A stretch of 64,000 nucleotides of DNA from Steromphala cineraria (GCA_916613615.1 OU744732.1:27600673-27664672); one strand, 5' to 3'; counted from the stretch's first letter, positions 34,591 to 46,500 are shown. The notes: a model not told the origin generated them from the sequence alone. Translations and numbers: made by a program.

Positions 34591-35237
34591 CAAAGAAATC
34601 ACAATTAGTGGTTTAACACTTTATGTTCCAAACCTTGTGGTATAACATTACAGCTGATTAAACGCCACTATCAGGAAATCGAATGTACGAATTGAAAGAC
34701 ATTAGTTTATATTCAAGAATTCATGAAACGAACTATCAATTGTATAGGAGAAGGGTTTTGTTTAAATCTTTATTTTTCATGTTGATGCATCTGTTCACAA
34801 AATCATTTTAACCCATCAATGTTGATCTTTGTATATATGTTTTCAATTGATCTCATCGCGATCGGAAATCAGACACATTGAAAAGGGAAAAGGTTGCATC
34901 AATTTGTCCTTGTTATGAACGAGGTATCGGTGATATATTTCTAGTGATCTCAGGGTATTGTCAAACGATGATTATGTGATTATACTCACCAATGCTATTG
35001 CAATGCATGATTTATTCATTTGATTTTGTTAACTTCTAGTTTCTTGTTTTTATAAATTGTTCCTATAGCTGAAATAAAGAAAGTACCAAAGTTAAATACC
35101 TGTTGTTATTCTTTCAAGTCATAGTAATTGACCTGATGAAATAATTCTGTTTCAAAAAAGAATTGCGTCTTTGAAAATGTAGTTCGTAAACTAATGCGTA
35201 CGTATGCATTTAAATTAATCACTGCTCCGGTTACATG

Positions 35238-35574
35238 TTAAAGGGGCAGAAGCGCGTTTTTTGATAATTTTACATTTTTGATTTTTCACTGCTAATTGTA
35301 CGTTAATTCTAAATGAATTATTTTGACAGTGTCAAAAATCTCATAACACAAACCAATTATCCATAGTAAGAGGACAAAGTATGAAGATTCACCTAAAATC
35401 CATGGGCGGCCATTTTGTGTGAACACCTTAAATTCATTTTGTGTAACTTCACATTATATATTTGAATTATTATTACATTCAGTTTAAATACATTATCTTT
35501 AATCTGACTAATTAATTTTCATATTCCTGACATCACCTAATATTACCCCTAAAACGTGCTACTGCCCCCTTTCA
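35238..35574 (+). mobile_element. TTAA MITE copy e
   Basis: Left TTAA at 35238-35241; right TTCA at 35571-35574. Ends AGGGGCAGAAGCGCG and CGTGCTACTGCCCCCT. It keeps the palindrome TTTTGACAGTGTCAAAA and GGCGGCCATTTTGTGTGAAC. Confidence 0.85.
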
Positions 35575-36582
35575 AACCTATATAATTAATTGAAATAGAC
35601 CTACAGATATTTAAAGTCTATAAGGAATCTGTTTAGGTCAAATTGATAATTTTATTTCTTTTAAAAGGCAAACAAAGACTCAGTTTCGTTTCTTGTTCTT
35701 TTGTCGATTCCTTTCTCAGGCTCTCTTCATTTTATAAAATTGGGTATTTGATAAATAAGGTCAGAAGAGTTATCTCCCTTCATTATATGTCCGATCAATA
35801 TATATATCCCGACATTTACATAAGCATACAGTAATCATTATTTTGGGATTTAAAAAAAGAAATGAGATTGATGTTTATATGAAAAAAATTGAATTACAGC
35901 ATTTTAGAGTTATTCAATAATTTGAATTTTGTTTTAGATTTGAAGCATTATTGAAATAAACTTACTGTACGTACAGGTCAACCATTGCAAAATTACGAGA
36001 TAAATTCTTTAAATGTTGCGCAGATTCATATTTCATTCTCTCAAATGATATAATTTCCTTTTCAAATATGATACGCATTGAACAGACAAGGAAAAAGTTC
36101 GTGACACAAGAGGAAGCGTCCATAAAATATTCGACAAATGGCGTATCCTGCTCCCAACACATTTGGGTTTTAGTTGAGCAGGTAACGTGTTGTAAGTTAT
36201 CTTCCTACAGTACGGTGACTCTAATCCATAGACGTACATGTTAAATTGATGTATCACTAATAATTTTCAAGAAATAAATTCTTGTTGGAAAACTTAGCTT
36301 GAAGGTCATGATTTATATCTAATTTATGATAAAAATACATTTCCCTTTATATTCATATAGATAAAAACGTTCCCAATAGGTCATCCTTCTCCGATTTAAT
36401 CAGACAAATTAATTAAATCATTGTCATTCCCTAATTAATCAATGGATGATTAAAATAAATTATGAGATGAAAGAAGAGTTGAATTTTAAAAAATTGGATA
36501 TTCTAAGTGTGTTGTGGAATAGACACATGGTCAACTTTGATTTAAAAACTCAATTTTTCCTGACTTTTTCAGTCAAGTTAAT
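35575..36582. other. AT-rich non-coding stretch
   Basis: Nothing recognisable; short open frames only. Confidence 0.5.
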
Positions 36583-37095
36583 AAAAATAGAGCCATAGGT
36601 TCTGTAGCTCATCAGGCTTTACATTTGATTTTGCTTTAGGGTGAGGCCAATGTGGTTCCCCCCCTTAGTAGGGGTTACAGGGTTACAAAATCTACAATTA
36701 TTAATCCTCACTAATCAAGGAGTCTATACATAAACTTTCTAGGCCTTATGTTTCTGGAGAAAAAGATGAAATATGTTTTAAGGGTGTGGCCCCTGTAACC
36801 CTTATTAGGGGCCACAGGGCCACAAAAGCTACAATTTATAATCCTCACTAGTCAAGGAGTCTGTACACAAAGTTTCAGCTTTCTAGGCCTTTTGGTTCTG
36901 GAGAAGAAGATGAAAATAGGTTTTTAGGGTGTGGCCCCTGTGGCCTTTATTAGGGGCCACAGAGTCACAAAAGCGACAATTCATAATCCTTCACTAGCCA
37001 AGGAGTCTGTACACAAAGTTTCAGCTTTCTAGGCCTTATGGTTCTGGAGAAGAAGTCGATATTCCACAAAGTTTACGGACGGATGAGCTACTAAA
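36583..37095. mobile_element. TIR element with about 145-bp tandem core
   Basis: The left end AAATAGAGCC...TCTGTAGCTCATCAGGC (36583-36617) and right end GGATGAGCTAC (37081-37091) are inverted. Between them are about three units of 144-146 bp, keyed by TCTAGGCCTTATGGTTCTGG at 36738, 36882 and 37028. Each has AGGGGCCACAGGG..CACAAAA, CAAGGAGTCTGTACACAAAG and GAGAAGAAG. A related element lacking the array lies at 50249-50490. Confidence 0.7.
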
Positions 37096-37759
37096 AATGG
37101 AAAACAACAAAAATGATTTTGATATTTATTAATCAGGAAGTTGCAATACAATATAAGTGATATATGTGGAGATTTTTCCATTGTCTTAACCAATAATGAA
37201 ATTATAGTGCAAGAGCCTGCTTGCCAGTTATTATAACATTTTATATATATAAATACAAAATGAACTGATAGTTTAACAATGTAAACAATAACATCTTTAC
37301 AGCTCAATGTAATGTATAACAAACAGATCAAAGTTTGTACAAAAAGTATAAACATAGAAAATAGTTAGATTCAATCTGAACAACTTCATTTGATAATGGA
37401 TTTGCTTCATATTGAAAGATCATCATCATCAAACAAAGATGTAGTTTCCATTCTGATATTTTGCCGATAATTGATTTCCATCATGTTGAAAGATCATCCA
37501 ATAAGCCAGGTATGATCACATAAAGCTAAACATTGACAAACTTTAATTTAAGGTTACCATAATTTTTAAGCAAATGAAATCTACCTGTAATGAGATAAAC
37601 AGAATACCTTTCTAATTAAGACCAAAAAAGTTTTTTGCCCTTTCTTTTATCCTTTTCACTTCTAAACACTCATAATTATTTTCATTTTTAAATTAAATAC
37701 CCGATTTACATTTTATTTACCGATATAATATCAAAATTAATTTAAATTTAAACTAATTT

Positions 37760-38180
37760 TATTATATGGCGAGCAGTGAAATACTGGGATTTATCAGTGA
37801 AATAAACTGTCTATCAAGCTACAGTGAAAATAACTTATATTTTCACTGCGAACGGTGACTGATATAATTTGACGTCATAAAACAATGGTCTCACGCGGCG
37901 AATTGGCTTATGACGTCACAGTGTTACTGTGGTGACGGGCTGTTCCTAGCGGCCGCTCGGCGTGAAAATGACACTTTTCGGGCGTATTTACAATGGTAAA
38001 ATCATATAATAAATAGAATATCCGTCAATTCTTGACAAATACCATGTTTATCTCATCTCGTGAGGTAGAAAAGTTATATATTTTCACTCGTGGCTGCGCC
38101 ACTCGTGAAAATATAACCTTTCTACCTCACTCGATGAGATAAACATGGTATTAGTCAAGAAAAGACAGATATCCTCTATA
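37760..38180. mobile_element. foldback element with about 130-bp palindrome
   Basis: Bases 38031-38160 form a near-perfect palindrome centred at 38096 (GTGGC-TGC-GCCAC). Arms read CATGTTTATCTCAT, GAGGTAGAAA and ATATTTTCACTCG. The left part also has GACGTCATAA and TTATGACGTCAC flanking a GC-rich stretch (GCGGCCGC at about 37951). It has no coding capacity. Confidence 0.75.
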
Positions 38181-38355
38181 TCTTTTAAAGATTAAATCAG
38201 ATGAATATAAAAATAAATAGGGTATATTGCCAAAGTTCTCCAAGAGCTCTATCAGTTAAAGTAATGACATATTTCTAAAAACCTGCTGTAATTTTTTCAC
38301 CTCATTGTATAAACTAGAAAAGATGATTTATATGTGTTTATATAATGTTTACAGA

Positions 38356-38850
38356 TTAATGGGAAATTAATGAGAAAACTACTTGTTAATCTTGAAATGA
38401 CGTTGCTAGCTAGGCATTTATCCCTTTTGCCTATTTCTGGCTTCCTTTTTCGTTTCATTTTCAGTGTATGCAAGCAGTTATATATATTTGTCTTAAGAAT
38501 TAAAGGGGGTCTGCAATCTGAATTTTTAACTTCGAGGAGTTTTATTAGCAGGACCCCAAAGGAGTCGCAAATGCTGGATAGGGACGAAATCGTTTCGTTG
38601 CAAACCGCTTACAGCTGACAGCCAGTACCAAGTTTGTGACCCCCCTTACTCTTACGCTCTCGTTAACGGTGGTCAATGAGGTTTCACGAGCCAGGTTGTT
38701 GATCCCCTTTAATGGGTAATTTAAGAGAAAACTACTTATTAATCTTGAAATGACGTTGCTAGCTAGGCATTTAACACTGGTGCCTATTTCTGGCTTCCTT
38801 TTTTGTTTCATTTTCAGTGTAAGCAAGCAGTTATATATTTGTCTTATGTA
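38356..38850. repeat. 142-bp direct repeats flanking a 205-bp TTAA-bounded insert
   Basis: TTAATGGG...GAGAAAACTACTTGTTAATC begins at 38356 and again, slightly diverged, at 38709 (offset 353). Between them, TTAA-AGGGGGTC at 38500 and GATCCCCT-TTAA at 38701-38712 bound a 205-bp segment. This is either a tandem duplication including a second kind of TTAA MITE or an LTR-like mini-element. Confidence 0.7.
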
Positions 38851-39384
38851 ACAAAATTATAAGATTTATACTCAGAAGAAATATGCTTCAAAATTTTTTT
38901 AAAATCATAATTATTTTAGATTTTAGATATGGGGTTAAACAGGAATATCCCTAATTAGGTTTCCAAATATCGGACAGGACTCTCTCTTAAAGGCACCACT
39001 CGAGCGGCTTTCATCCGCCATTTTGAAAGGTTAGCATATCGAGAAAACAAATGTGCTGTAATATGCATATTCATTAACAAAATTAAGTAATAACTACTAA
39101 ATTGATAGAGGAGGAGCATATTTACAAATAATTCATGATAAAAGTTTACGACAGCATTTTGTTGTAGTAATTCATTCCACGATCGAAGCTTTGATGATTG
39201 GCTTCATTTCACAATGTTTTTATTTTTTTAGCGATACACTTTATTTTTTGTCAAATTGTCAAATCAACTAAAATGCTTATCTAACAAACATATATAAAAT
39301 TAAGTCTGAAATTATCATGTAAAAATCATATATAGTTGTAAACAGAAAAGTCCTCTTGAATTTCGTTTCCACAAAAAAATAAAC

Positions 39385-39655
39385 AAGATGTGTTTGTGAA
39401 ACAAGAATGCCCCCGGATGCATCCTGCTCGCTGTGTCAAGGTCAAGGTCACAAGGTCAAATGTCATGGTGTCATCTGAAAGGTCTCATCACAAGGGATCC
39501 ATATGTCAAGTATCAAAGACCTAGCTCTGACCAATCAAAAGTTATGACCAAGGTTAAAGTTTTTGTGGACAAACGGACAGACGGACGGACAGACGGACAG
39601 GTGAAAAACAATATACCCCCGGAATCTCCGATTCTGGGGCATAAAAATGGTCCCT
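39385..39655 (+). mobile_element. interspersed repeat with AAGGTCA and GGACAGAC runs
   Basis: It starts near ACAAGAATGCCCCCGGATGC. It contains three overlapping AAGGTCA motifs at 39436-39458, then GACCAAGGTTAAAG and a (GGACAGAC)n run at about 39573-39600, and ends near TCTGGGGCATAAAAA. I recognise this arrangement as a common mollusc-type repeat. The 99-codon frame over it is not a gene. Confidence 0.6.
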
Positions 39656-41006
39656 TTAAAATGAGTATCTACCCTCTCTGCTATGCAGAATGTTTACCTA
39701 AGTTCCCCTGTAAATGTCAGCTCGCTTACTAGACAAAGGGAGATAACCCTGAGGTCACCAGAAACATCCACATAATCAGTTCTATTCTCAGGAGCAAGTT
39801 ACACCTTCATTGGTAATGCCAGATAATTACTCGCCTGTCTTAGATACACTACAGCTGCCAACCAAAATTTTGTTAAAATGTTTAAGATTTTCTTTGTAAT
39901 ATCATAATTTTTTGAAATTTTGAATTGGTCACGATTTCTGAACAAAATACCTTTTTGTCAAAACTTTTGGATCAAGTCATGAATTATCTTATTTCCAAAC
40001 TTTTCTTATCAAGTTATGTTGTTTTTTCTTCATAAAGTACCCTTATATTGTAAACAAGCAAATACGAAAAGGAAGCTTTTTAGTTTTTAGATAAATAGAG
40101 GCTTTTTTCTCCTATCTCTTTTTGAACAATGAGGGCTCTTTTGGCCTATTTCAACAGGTTTTAACATTTCCATTTTTTGTGACAAAGAATAAAAAAATCA
40201 TGATAGAATGATTTAATACTAATTTTTTTTCAACTGAACTAAAAATTTTATCATGGGAAGAGAGTTTTTCAAATAATATTTTTTCATTAATAAAACAAAC
40301 ATTCATTCAGAGCAAGTAACTTAAAATATAATTTTTGGGTCACATAATATCCATCAAAGATGTAAAGATTATAAAAATAACTGAGATTCCAATACTTTGC
40401 TAGATCGACTTTACAAGACACTCGAAGATTCAGTAGTAGATTTTCAAAGGCACTTTAAACATCAAGAAAATTAATTATTATAAATGTAAATAAACATGAA
40501 GAACATGTCAACAAGCCAGGGAAATCATGATTTAATGATTTAAGATTTCGATCGACCAAACCTGCATTTGTCATATAATTTTTGATACTACTGAATTTTA
40601 GAAGCTAAGATCAATATAAGTTGACATCAGCCTACAACCCACCATAAAAACTAAATTTGACTTCGTTCCATAAACAATATTGTGAAAATATGACTTAAAA
40701 AATCCCAAATAATTGCTGATCAATTCATATGAAATTCATAAATGATAAAATTATAACTCTTGTATGAAATGAAACTAAAATAATCAAAAATATTAATAAT
40801 GAATATTAATGACTAACTCAATAATTTCTCAGCAAAACAATGTCTAATTTTCAATATGAACCATATTTTTCAAAAATAAGGTATATATATATATAACAGA
40901 AGCTCAATGATGACCTCATTATTTCATAACCATAACAATTCAAAATTTGTCAATATGAAGCATATGAAGGTTTGTCTCTTAGGGAACCACTTGAAAAAAG
41001 TGTTTG
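39656..41006. other. AT-rich non-coding stretch
   Basis: No gene, RNA or clear repeat was seen beyond a short (TA)n at about 40884-40896. Confidence 0.5.
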
Positions 41007-41366
41007 TTAAAGGGGCAGTAGCACGTTTTGAGGGGGAATATAAGGTGATGTCAGGAAAATGAAAATTAATGGTTCCAATTGAAAGATAATGTATTTAAAC
41101 TAAATGGAGCAGTAATAATTCAAATATATAATTTAAAGTTTAGCAATGCGATTCCTTTTTCTTTCACAAAATGAATTAAAGGTGTTCACAAATATGACCG
41201 AAAATGGATTGTGTGAATCTTCATACTTTGTCTTCTGATTATGGATAATTGACTTGTGTAATGAGATTTTTGACACTGTCAAAATGATACATTAACATTA
41301 ACTTACAATTATCAGTGAAAATTTTAAAATATAAAATTATCGAAAAACGTGCCACTGCCCCTTTAA
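41007..41366 (-). mobile_element. TTAA MITE copy f
   Basis: TTAA at 41007-41010 and 41363-41366; ends AGGGGCAGTAGCACGTTTT and CGTGCCACTGCCCCT. The palindrome TTTTTGACACTGTCAAAA is kept. A further end-like fragment (CTACTGCCCCTTTGAAAC) lies at about 41730-41747. Confidence 0.88.
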
Positions 41367-41819
41367 AAGGGTATTTGAAGTAAAAAAACACATTTTCACC
41401 TCAATTAATGAGAACGACCACCAGCATTTTAAGCTGCTTGATAATTATTTCAATAGTTTCAGATAATCAGATTGAGAATTCAGATGTCTTACCCTCTAAG
41501 ATAACACATTTGGCATAAACTTACCAGTATACTGTATTACTTTACGGGGATGACAATGGTGATTTTGAAAAACAGCCGAAATGCATGGAATTTAGGTTCT
41601 GGGATGGTAATTTATGAATGAAACTACAGTAAGGACAATCTAAAATCAGTTGAATTCAGCTGTTCAGCTGAAAAGTGCCATCCTGTATTTAATTGGGAAA
41701 ATTTTAGAATAAAATTCAAAAAAATATCCTACTGCCCCTTTGAAACAAATAATAATCCATTATCCTACACACGATTATAATCACAGTAATCTTGATGGAA
41801 GATCTAGAATTAGGCGTTT

Positions 41820-41971
41820 GATATCACAAGATAATCTCTCATTCTAGGTGATAAATAGTGGAACTTTAAGGCACATATTATCAGCTGCTTGATTGATATC
41901 ACAAGATAATCTCACTTCTAGGTGATAAATATTTGTAACTTCAAGGCACATATTATCAGCTGCTTGATTAA
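41820..41971. repeat. tandem duplication, period about 74 bp
   Basis: GATATCACAAGATAATCTC begins at 41820 and 41894. Both units continue with CTAGGTGATAAATA and end in GGCACATATTATCAGCTGC. It lies downstream of the C2 gene's stop and may be in its 3' UTR. Confidence 0.8.
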
Positions 41972-42455
41972 GAATTGGTATATTTCTATATACGTTTATG
42001 TTTTGGCCAATGATATCCTTTGTTATCAGCTGCACAATTGTAGTAAAGTAATCCTTGTTTAGCCAATCCCATCCATTGAAACATTAACTGCAAGACTGTA
42101 TTATCCTTCAGTAAAATACAGCTTGATTCACAATGATAGACATAACAGCCATGTTTGACCAATCACTGTCTGTTTGATTGTATATAAACATCTCCTTGCT
42201 TCAACCAATAAGATCTCTCGTAACACTTGCTTATTGCTTTGATATGTCCACATGGTCAAGTTTGACCAAATACATCCCATAAATGTGTAACATGTCTGTG
42301 ATCTTACTATTCACAACTTTTGTAAAATCACTGACCAATCAGAACTTCAGTCAGGTTTATATGTTGTAACAAGTTACTTTTTACAACCATATTTCCTTAT
42401 TTCAACCAATCAGATCCTTTCTCACATCAGCTGCACAGTAATATTCCATGGTATC

Positions 42456-42470
42456 AATAAATAAATAATC
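42456..42470 (-). promoter_or_regulatory. AU-rich element just after the C2 gene stop
   Basis: On the minus strand TTATTTATTTATTG follows the stop codon by about 13 bases. Overlapping ATTTA pentamers are the classical mRNA-destabilising signal; a role here is inferred. Confidence 0.35.
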
Positions 42471-42482
42471 CAAATAGGAGAA

Positions 42483-43714
42483 TCACAACCGAACATATTG
42501 AGCTGAATCATCCTCATTTTCGATATCATCCACCACAATAGCAGGGATATAGGAACTTGGTTGAGGTATGTCCTTGACCTTTGACACGGTTTGACCGGTC
42601 ATGGCCTTGACAGCTGATTGGCTGATGTTAACTCCTTTATAGTCCATTTTGGTATTGTCAGATTCAGTAGGCGTGCCAGGTTCAACTGGCGTTTCACTTC
42701 CGCTATCAATACTTCCATCATTTTCTGGTTCCATTCCAAGTTCAAAATCATCAAAATCGTAATAATCCCAAACTGGAGTTTCTGGTCTTGAAGGTATAGG
42801 AGACGTAACTGATGTTTCAGCAACTCCGTTCCCATCTCGGGGAAAATCAGCAGCAGCGTCTTCTGAATGTGTCGAACAGGGGATTGGTTCCATTTCTATT
42901 TCCATATCACCATTAAACTTTGGAGGTTTGATTTTTTTCAGTTTTTGTCGAGATTTTTGTTCCTCAATATCAACAACACACTGATTATTGTCTTTAGGTT
43001 TTTCTACTTTTTCAACTTTGACCTCTTCAAGCTGCCCTGGCAACACATGTGGAATGTCAATGCTGCTAAAATCGGGTTTAATTTTCCGTCTGACCTTGAC
43101 CTCTTGAAGGTGAGGTTCAAAGTCATGAGACCCGTTTTGCATATTAACTGAAACAGAGGTATCCTCATCTCGTTGTATAGTTACACCTTGAAGGTCGAAA
43201 TCACTTGCTGACCTTTCAGTCTCATGAATATTCAAATCCGACCTCCCAAGGTCACGTAACAAAGGTGAACTGTAAAACATGCCGAGATTGCTCTCAAGTT
43301 GAAGGTCACTTGCACTGTAGACTCTCATATTATTGGGTATTGTATAGTTCATACATGGTATCAGAGGGTATTTCTCTCTCAACAACATCTTGACAGCGGA
43401 CTTCAACGGCAAATTGATCATCGCGATCAAAAAAATCCTTTTTGTGTATCTCTGGGTCATACACACCTCAATTTGAACACTTCGTTCTTCTATGATCTCC
43501 TTCGTGACCCCTGTGTATATAAGTGGCATCGAGAAGTGGAAATTGGACGGGGTGAAGACATATTGGATTCCTGGTTCCTCTGCAGATCGATTTGTTGCTA
43601 TGTGGGCCTCGCTGGGAGCGACCTTGACATCTTCTGTTCGACGGTTCGTCTTCTTTGGTTTGTCTGGGATGAGGTAACTCCTAACGAAGATCGTGTTGAT
43701 CATGGACGTGTGGG
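42483..43714 (-). CDS. last exon of a C2-domain protein (partial gene)
   Basis: The acceptor TTATCTTTCAG/CC is at 43714 and the stop TGA at 42483-42485; 409 residues follow the split codon. The first about 110 residues complete a C2 beta sandwich begun in the previous exon: SMINTIFVRSYLIPDKPKK fits the strand with ..VKVYLLPD.. of synaptotagmin-like domains, then YVFTPSNFHFSMPL. The spaced aspartates of calcium-binding C2 loops are not evident, so it may be a calcium-independent lipid or protein binder. The remaining about 295 residues look disordered: mixed charge (KVEKVEKPKD), then an acidic stretch with VWDYYDFDDFELGMEPE. It ends in QYVRL, a possible class II PDZ ligand. Phase (1) matches the upstream exon. 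I do not recognise the orthologue. The open frame continuing to 43778 is intron. Confidence 0.75.
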
Positions 43715-44170
43715 CTGAAAGATAATGAATATGTCTTGAATATTTGAAGAGATATAATTTAATATAATTAATCAACATGTGTCAAAATTTTGCAAAAGTT
43801 TTCTGTCATTGTCACCCCAAAAGGACAAATGTGATCTATGATGAATTGATAAATTTTAATTTCTCTAACAACATGATTGGAGAATTGTAGGTTTCTGAGA
43901 CTACTTTGGCTTTCATGAATCCAAAATCATGAACCATTGCAATGGCAGAAGAGGTGGAACAGGGGCAATTTAAAAAAAACAAATTCCAAAATTCCATGAA
44001 TCCCCCCTCTGGTTGTGGATTGCCCAGTGGTATTGTCACATGAAACTGGATAATAGTGGATATAATACATTAATTTACATAAAGTGCACCGCATGTGTTT
44101 TTCCTTTATCACATATTCACAACAAAGAATTTTGAATTATTTTCCTGAAATATATTGTATTTATACTTAC

Positions 44171-44266
44171 GAGGGGGCAGAAGTAGGTCGCTGACCTGCC
44201 ATACGCGGATCTTGAGCGACCCCTTGTGGACGTGGTACTCGAAGGAGAGGTGCAGGTGTCCCATCG
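44171..44266 (-). CDS. internal exon of the C2-domain protein
   Basis: Ninety-six bases in phase 1 at both ends. The acceptor is GATTCCAG/CG and the donor CCCCCTC/GTAAGT. It encodes MGHLHLSFEYHVHKGSLKIR and VWQVSDLLLPP, the first strands of a C2 domain (G.L.LSF.Y...L.V.VW....L). It joins in frame to the last exon at 43714. Earlier exons should lie to the right, but none was identified before the window ends. Confidence 0.75.
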
Positions 44267-44357
44267 CTGGAATCATAAAAATGTTATTAATTATCAGCTA
44301 AAAACTACATTGAGTTGCAGGTGTCCCATGGCTGGAATTATGAAAATGTTATTCATT
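44250..44357 (-). repeat. duplicated exon edge, period 67 bp
   Basis: GCAGGTGTCCCATCGCTGGA at the 5' edge of the C2 exon recurs as GCAGGTGTCCCATGGCTGGA at about 44318, both followed by AT.AT.AAAATGTTATT. The second copy thus contains a spare acceptor and the first codons, but nothing further. A weaker third copy may lie near 44662. Confidence 0.75.
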
Positions 44358-45452
44358 ATCAATTCAAAACTACATTGGGCTAAATTCTAACATAAAACAT
44401 AATTTCTCTATCCATTGATCACCATAGTTATGATTGACCCATCAATGGAATTGTGGAAAAAGAGCAATTAACATCATTCAAAAATTCCGGCAAGGAAGCC
44501 CTCACAATGGTATACAATAAATCATAAGGTATACAACATATATAATCAATCATTTCAGAATAATAAAAGCCTAAACAGAAAACCGCGCACCTGGCAAGAA
44601 TAAAAATAATTGAGAGTTATCTCCCTTTGTTCATGTGACTACAGGTTCTGAAAAAAGATAATGCAAGGTGACCTATCCCTGGAATAATACAAAGAAGAAT
44701 AATAGAGTAATTTATAAACTCAAAGACTAAAGGGAGCTGAAATATACAACAACTCTACCAATTCAACCCTCAAATTAGTAAGAGTAATTGTACTGTTCCA
44801 ATATGGGACTAAAACAAGAACCTCAAATATCCTATTGTAGACATGATCGAGCCATAACAAGAAACCTTTGTAATCAGGTCAAAGGAGAAATTGATCAAAA
44901 CCTTTGTCAAAGTCAATCAATTGGAATAAATTTCCTCTCTTGAAATACCTATGCATGTGGATGAACAATCATCGCATCTATCACAATAAACGTATGTTAG
45001 CAGTGCGAGATATATGCTTGAAATGATATCAGAATGGAACTATTTTCCGATGCCAGCCTGTTGCAAAAATTGCCAGGCCGTGTTTTTCTAACTCGCCTTT
45101 TTCATTACACAGCTATTAATTGAAATAATTAGCTAATATATCATACAGAATATGAAACACAATGCTGGAAATATTCAATAACTACGCTTCAGTATATATA
45201 ACTATTACACTATTCAAAGTCGACTGTAGATTCATTTATTTGATGCTGGCATTTGCTTAACAGTAATGTCTTGTGAGGTATTGAACTCAACCAATAACAT
45301 CTATCGGTAGACAGTGTATCAAACAAGCTTGAAATAGTAGCCAGTAGTATTTTTCTAGATTTCATGGTTAAATCCTCAAAACGCCTAGACAAAAAGTAAC
45401 AAGGTTTATGAAGAAACTAGTTCCGACCATGTGAAGTCTATGTTTTTGTATA

Positions 45453-45621
45453 TACAGTAAAACACTGATATAACAAACTCCAAGGGACCAAAGAATTTAG
45501 TTCGCTATATCCGGTGTTTGCTATACGCATATCATTTTAATGATATTGTACAGGGTCGGGATTTGTCACTATATTGGATTGTTCGCTATATCCGAGTTCG
45601 CTATATCCGTGTTCTACTGTA
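45453..45621. mobile_element. pogo/Tc1-like MITE
   Basis: It starts TACAGTAAAACACTGATATA and ends GTGTTCTACTGTA, inverted ends with TA at the edges. Internal TTCGCTATATCCG is repeated three times, a phrase typical of animal pogo-like MITEs. Length is 169 bp, with no coding capacity. Confidence 0.8.
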
Positions 45622-45873
45622 CAATATAACGGTACATAAAATTTGTTAATTAGTTCTATCTTACACCTTTTACCCTACTGATAGGAGACTATCTGAAGTT
45701 AAGGAAAATAAGACTGAAACTGAATTACACCTTGACTTAAGAGCTATAGTTTCTGTTAACTAGCTTCTCTAAATGATTTAATATCACTCAGGTTCAACAG
45801 TAGAAATGATAAGGTGGTTAGGAATCTTTATCAAGTAATGTAAGTTTATCATGTCCTGTTTTTTTCTGTATAA

Positions 45874-46500
45874 ACACTTACCACTGCAAATAGACAGCCT
45901 TAAAATATCCTGAACTGTAACCATTCCCTCTGGACATTTCTCAATCATAAAACTTGACATTATGAACAACTTTTCTACAAAACTTTGATAGTATTTACAT
46001 TCTACTTCAAGATTTAAGTTGCAGTATGACCCGGCGTTCATGATTCACGTGAGCGAGGGTTCATCTAACTTGAACACCTTGGTCTCAATCGGTAACTATT
46101 ACTTACCACTGCAAATGGACAGCCTAAATATCCTGAACTGTTACCATTCCCTCTGGACATTTCTCAATCATAAAACTTGACATTATGAACAACTTTTCTA
46201 CAAAACTTTGATAGTATTTACATTCTACTTCAAGATTTAAGTTGCAGTATGACCCGGCGTTCATGATTCACGTGAGCGAGGGTTCATCTAACTTGAACAC
46301 CTTGGTCTCAATCGGTAACTATTACTTACCACTGCAAATGGACAGCCTAAATATCCTGAACTGTTACCATTCTCTCTAGACCATTTCTAAATCACATTAT
46401 AAGACATTCTAGATCATAAACTTTTACCTAAGTAACAACTTATCTACAAAACTTTGATAATATATACATTCTTCTTCAAGATTTAGGTTGCAATATGTCT
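45874..46500. repeat. tandem array, period about 223 bp, about 2.8 copies
   Basis: ACTTACCACTGCAAAT starts units near 45878, 46103 and 46325. GACCCGGCGTTCATGATTCA recurs at 46029 and 46252. Units 1 and 2 are almost identical; unit 3 diverges after about 60 bases. On the minus strand each unit has an open frame beginning MNAGSYCNLNLEVECKYYQS and ending at AGTG/GTAAGT, an exon-like end. In unit 2 a small deletion puts a stop in the frame. Confidence 0.85.

Noticed and set aside
34440..34600. Hammerhead ribozyme in the hairpin loop
   Set aside because: GAAAC is present but the CTGATGA core strand is not found nearby.
39433..39732. 99-codon ORF
   Set aside because: It falls on an interspersed repeat with AAGGTCA and GGACAGAC runs.
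42867..43718. Plus-strand ORFs opposite the C2 exon
   Set aside because: Shadows of the minus-strand exon, which has domain similarity and matching splice phases.
43715..43778. N-terminal extension of the C2 exon frame starting at 43778
   Set aside because: It lies upstream of a good acceptor (CTTTCAG) and reads as AT-rich intron sequence.
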